Of a stretch of 8,269 nucleotides of DNA, positions 6,490-8,269 are shown in pieces. Position 1 is the first letter of the stretch, and each line of letters starts with the position of its first letter. This DNA is from Chloroflexota bacterium. Its GTDB lineage: Bacteria; Chloroflexota; Anaerolineae; Anaerolineales; UBA11579. The stretch lies in the NCBI GenBank assembly GCA_003486225.1, contig DNGN01000180.1, positions 9,935 through 18,203 of the forward strand, written 5' to 3'. A program made the translations under genes and the position numbers. The notes beneath the pieces were generated by a model that searched no databases, was not told where the DNA came from, and saw only the letters and a list, made by a program, of their open reading frames with translations.

Positions 6490-6556
6490 CCCCTGCCGTT
6501 GATCAATTTTTCAGCACCAGCGACTTAAGCCGCAAACGGGGAAAATGCACGTATTC

Positions 6557-6585
6557 TTGACATTATAGAACGTATATTCTATAAT
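6557..6585 (+). promoter_or_regulatory. Consensus sigma-70 promoter of the VOC gene overlapping a palindromic operator candidate
   Basis: TTGACA (6557-6562) and TATAAT (6580-6585) both match consensus exactly at the ideal 17-base spacing. The spacer and -10 box coincide with a perfect inverted repeat: ATTATAGAA (6562-6570) and TTCTATAAT (6577-6585) around a 6-base centre, CGTATA. Such a strong promoter filled by a palindrome usually means repression by a dimeric regulator. The core AGAACGTATATTCT (6567-6580) resembles the Gram-positive-type LexA box (GAAC-N4-GTTC) with one half-site change, but other repressors fit as well. Confidence 0.75.
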
Positions 6586-6611
6586 AAAGAGAACTCGGAA
6601 AGGAGTCTGAA

Positions 6612-6977
6612 ATGGCCCATAAACACCATATCACCCATATTGAAATACCAGTAAATGATGCCAAAGCCGCCGCTAAATTTTTTGGCTCTGTTTTTGATTG
6701 GGATATCACGGAGTTCGAAGAAATGAACTATATCACCTTTTCTGCCGAAGGCGGCTCTGGCGGTGGTTTCAACCCGGTGAGTGAGGATAACCCGGTCGGG
6801 AATGTGCTGTTATATATCCATACGTCCAACCTGAAGGACAGCCTGGCAAAAATCAAGGCTCATGGGGGCACGGTCATCCTGGAAAGTTACGAAATTCCAG
6901 GCGTCGGCACCATGGCCACCTTCAAAGACCCCACCGGGAACCTGCTGGCATTACTGGAACCTACCGGCGAAATGTAA
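6612..6977 (+). CDS. VOC-family protein (glyoxalase/bleomycin resistance/dioxygenase superfamily)
   Basis: The 121-residue protein is one VOC module of paired beta-alpha-beta-beta-beta units. The first unit starts at ITHIEIPVNDAKAAAKFFGSVFDWDI (7-32), the common entry with H9 at the first metal-ligand position. The second begins near VLLYIHTSNLKDSLAKIKAHGG (65-86) and ends FKDPTGNLLALLE (104-116), where E116 matches the usual last ligand. H70 occupies the place often filled by a third ligand. Superfamily members include glyoxalase I, fosfomycin- and bleomycin-resistance proteins, dioxygenases and many of unknown role; nothing here singles one out. AAAGGAG six bases before the ATG is an excellent ribosome binding site. 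The gene has its own consensus promoter with an operator-like palindrome, so expression is probably strong but inducible. It ends before a bidirectional terminator at 7091-7121. Confidence 0.9.
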   Translation: MAHKHHITHIEIPVNDAKAAAKFFGSVFDWDITEFEEMNYITFSAEGGSGGGFNPVSEDNPVGNVLLYIHTSNLKDSLAKIKAHGGTVILESYEIPGVGTMATFKDPTGNLLALLEPTGEM

Positions 6978-7090
6978 CCCACCTGGTGATACCCAGCCTC
7001 GTCAATGCGCGGCAAACTGCTGCCACATCAGCATCATCAAAGCTGGCCGGGAATGTGGTTGATCTGATGAACACAACCAACCTTGAATAA

Positions 7091-7121
7091 AAAAAACGCC
7101 GAGGAAATCTCGGCGTTTTTT
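7091..7121. terminator. Bidirectional terminator between the VOC gene and the aconitase gene
   Basis: AAAAAACGCCGAG (7091-7103) pairs with CTCGGCGTTTTTT (7109-7121) around a 5-base loop. The GC core is 7 bp and is flanked by six A and six T residues, giving a T tract on both strands. It lies 15 bases past the aconitase stop on the minus strand and about 110 bases past the VOC stop. The intervening 6978-7090 holds no gene I can support. Confidence 0.9.
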
Positions 7122-7135
7122 AATTCAATCGTAAA

Positions 7136-8269
7136 CTAATCCTGTACCAACCGCTCGCGCAGCACTTTATGCAAAATCCCGCCATGGCGGTAGATCTGAA
7201 CATCCATCGGCGTATCGATCCGGGTTATGGCAGCAAAGCTAATTACATTTCCATTATCTTTGACCGCCGTCACCTGCACTTCTGCGTTTGGAGGCATCTG
7301 ATTGCTCAAACCCTGGATGGTAAAGGTTTCAGTGCCATCCAGGCCCAAAGATTGAGCGTTTTGACCCGCCAGGAACTGCAAAGGAAGCACGCCCATCCCC
7401 ACCAGATTCGAGCGATGAATGCGCTCGTAGGATTCGGCGATGACTGCTTTCACACCCAGCAGCAGGGTTCCTTTGGCGGCCCAGTCTCTGCTGGAACCAC
7501 TGCCGTATTCCTTGCCAGCAATGATCAGCAGCGGGGTGCCGTCTTGCTTATAGCGCATGGCAGCATCATAAATGGAGGTTTGCTCACCGGTAGGCAGGTA
7601 GCGTGTGAAACCGCCCTCCACGCCCGGCACCAACTGATTCTTCAGCCGGATATTGGCAAAGGTTCCACGCGTCATGACCCGATCGTTTCCACGGCGCGAG
7701 CCAAAGGAGTTGAAATAATTCGGAGTGACGCCGTTTTCCTGCAGGTATTTTCCCGCAGGGCTGGCAGCCTGGATCGATCCGGCAGGAGAGATGTGATCGG
7801 TGGTGATCGAATCTGCGAGCAGGGCCAGCACTTTGGCACTCTGGATATCGCTAATATCAGGCAGTTCTGGGGTCAGGTCAAGGAAGAAGGGCGGCTCCTG
7901 AATATACGTAGAATCGGGATCCCAATCGTAGATTTCGCTCTCGGCACCGGGAATCTCATTCCAGGTCTGGTTGTCCGAAAACACATTTTGATAGCGTTCG
8001 ATGAACATTTGAGGGGTCACACTGGCCTGAACAGCCTCCCTGACCTCTTGCTGGGTCGGCCAGATATCTTTCAGGAAGACCGGTTGGCCGGCAGAATCCG
8101 TGCCCAAAGGCTGCGCAGTCAAGTCAATATCCACAGTTCCGGCCAGAGCAAAAGCCACCACCAGCGGCGGTGAAGCCAGGTAATTGGCCAGAGCATAAGG
8201 GTGAATACGACCTTCGAAGTTGCGGTTCCCCGAGAGCACAGCAGAAGCCACCAGGTTTTGGCTGGTGAC
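7136..8269 (-). CDS. acnA: Aconitate hydratase A, C-terminal part (gene continues beyond the right edge)
   Basis: Aconitase interconverts citrate and isocitrate in the TCA cycle using a [4Fe-4S] cluster. The last 377 residues of a protein usually near 900 are visible, and the frame stays open to the edge (reading VTSQNLVASAV), so the GTG at 8251 is an internal valine codon and not a start. The first visible block, VLSGNRNFEGRIHP, normally follows directly after the cluster Cys motif, so all three cluster cysteines would lie outside the window. TTDHISPAGSI (about visible residue 156 on), FGSRRGNDRVMTRGTFANIR and GSGSSRDWAAKG (about 256-267, with the substrate-binding Ser and Arg of the swivel domain) are diagnostic of AcnA/IRP-type enzymes rather than AcnB. 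The protein ends KVLRERLVQD, just before the terminator at 7091-7121. No damage is seen. Other AcnA-like hydratases, such as 2-methylisocitrate-related AcnD, are less likely but cannot be excluded from the C-terminus alone. Confidence 0.95.
   Translation of the reverse strand, partial: VTSQNLVASAVLSGNRNFEGRIHPYALANYLASPPLVVAFALAGTVDIDLTAQPLGTDSAGQPVFLKDIWPTQQEVREAVQASVTPQMFIERYQNVFSDNQTWNEIPGAESEIYDWDPDSTYIQEPPFFLDLTPELPDISDIQSAKVLALLADSITTDHISPAGSIQAASPAGKYLQENGVTPNYFNSFGSRRGNDRVMTRGTFANIRLKNQLVPGVEGGFTRYLPTGEQTSIYDAAMRYKQDGTPLLIIAGKEYGSGSSRDWAAKGTLLLGVKAVIAESYERIHRSNLVGMGVLPLQFLAGQNAQSLGLDGTETFTIQGLSNQMPPNAEVQVTAVKDNGNVISFAAITRIDTPMDVQIYRHGGILHKVLRERLVQD

Noticed and set aside
5796..6506. 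Minus-strand open frame of 236 codons opposite the 480-residue and DUF4259 genes
   Set aside because: It spans two plus-strand genes with good ribosome binding sites, and its translation is Ser-rich low-complexity sequence typical of an antisense shadow.
7056..7079. TGGTTG/CAACCA inverted repeat before the bidirectional terminator
   Set aside because: A 6-bp stem with an 18-base loop is too weak to claim structure, and the strong terminator just downstream accounts for termination.
7169..8173. Long plus-strand open frame (334 codons) opposite the aconitase gene
   Set aside because: The minus strand encodes unmistakable aconitase motifs throughout; the plus frame lacks a recognisable domain and is a shadow of biased codon use.
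1..8269. CRISPR arrays, tRNA or rRNA genes, insertion sequences, toxin-antitoxin or phage-defence genes
   Set aside because: No regularly spaced repeats, cloverleaf-forming segments, transposase motifs or target-site duplications were seen; every large open frame that is convincing is already explained.

Overview
The window is a typical bacterial chromosomal segment with GC-leaning coding regions and short AT-rich spacers. Eight protein-coding genes are visible, two of them cut by the window edges. The protein set (a four-helix membrane protein, RarA, a lipoprotein of the NMT1/SsuA type, SurE, a 480-residue protein of no family I recognise, a DUF4259 protein, a VOC protein and an AcnA-type aconitase) together with the sequence style suggests a Chloroflexota (Anaerolineae-like) bacterium. 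That placement is inference from general resemblance; no rRNA or other taxonomic marker is present.

Layout, left to right. The first 51 bases are the 5' end of a minus-strand gene with a good promoter and Shine-Dalgarno, possibly a RidA-type protein. An AT-rich spacer with a perfect 10-bp inverted repeat and a terminator follows. A minus-strand gene for a small four-helix membrane protein comes next, then a 312-bp divergent spacer with promoters in both directions. rarA and a gene for a substrate-binding lipoprotein follow on the plus strand; the lipoprotein gene converges on surE at a strong bidirectional terminator. surE and the 480-residue gene diverge from a shared 140-bp promoter region. 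The 480-residue gene is followed after 9 bases by a DUF4259 gene, a likely two-gene operon. A VOC (glyoxalase-superfamily) gene then has its own near-ideal promoter overlapping a palindrome, and converges at a second bidirectional terminator on the 3' part of an aconitase gene that leaves the window at the right edge.

The genes look like unrelated housekeeping and accessory units, each with its own promoter and terminator, rather than one pathway: replication-fork repair (RarA), nucleotide turnover (SurE), TCA cycle (aconitase) and solute uptake (lipoprotein). I see no mobile element, CRISPR array, tRNA, rRNA or phage genes, and no obvious defence system. The parts most worth a second look are the VOC gene's palindrome-embedded promoter, the inverted repeat in the rarA promoter region, and the unrecognised 480-residue protein paired with DUF4259.
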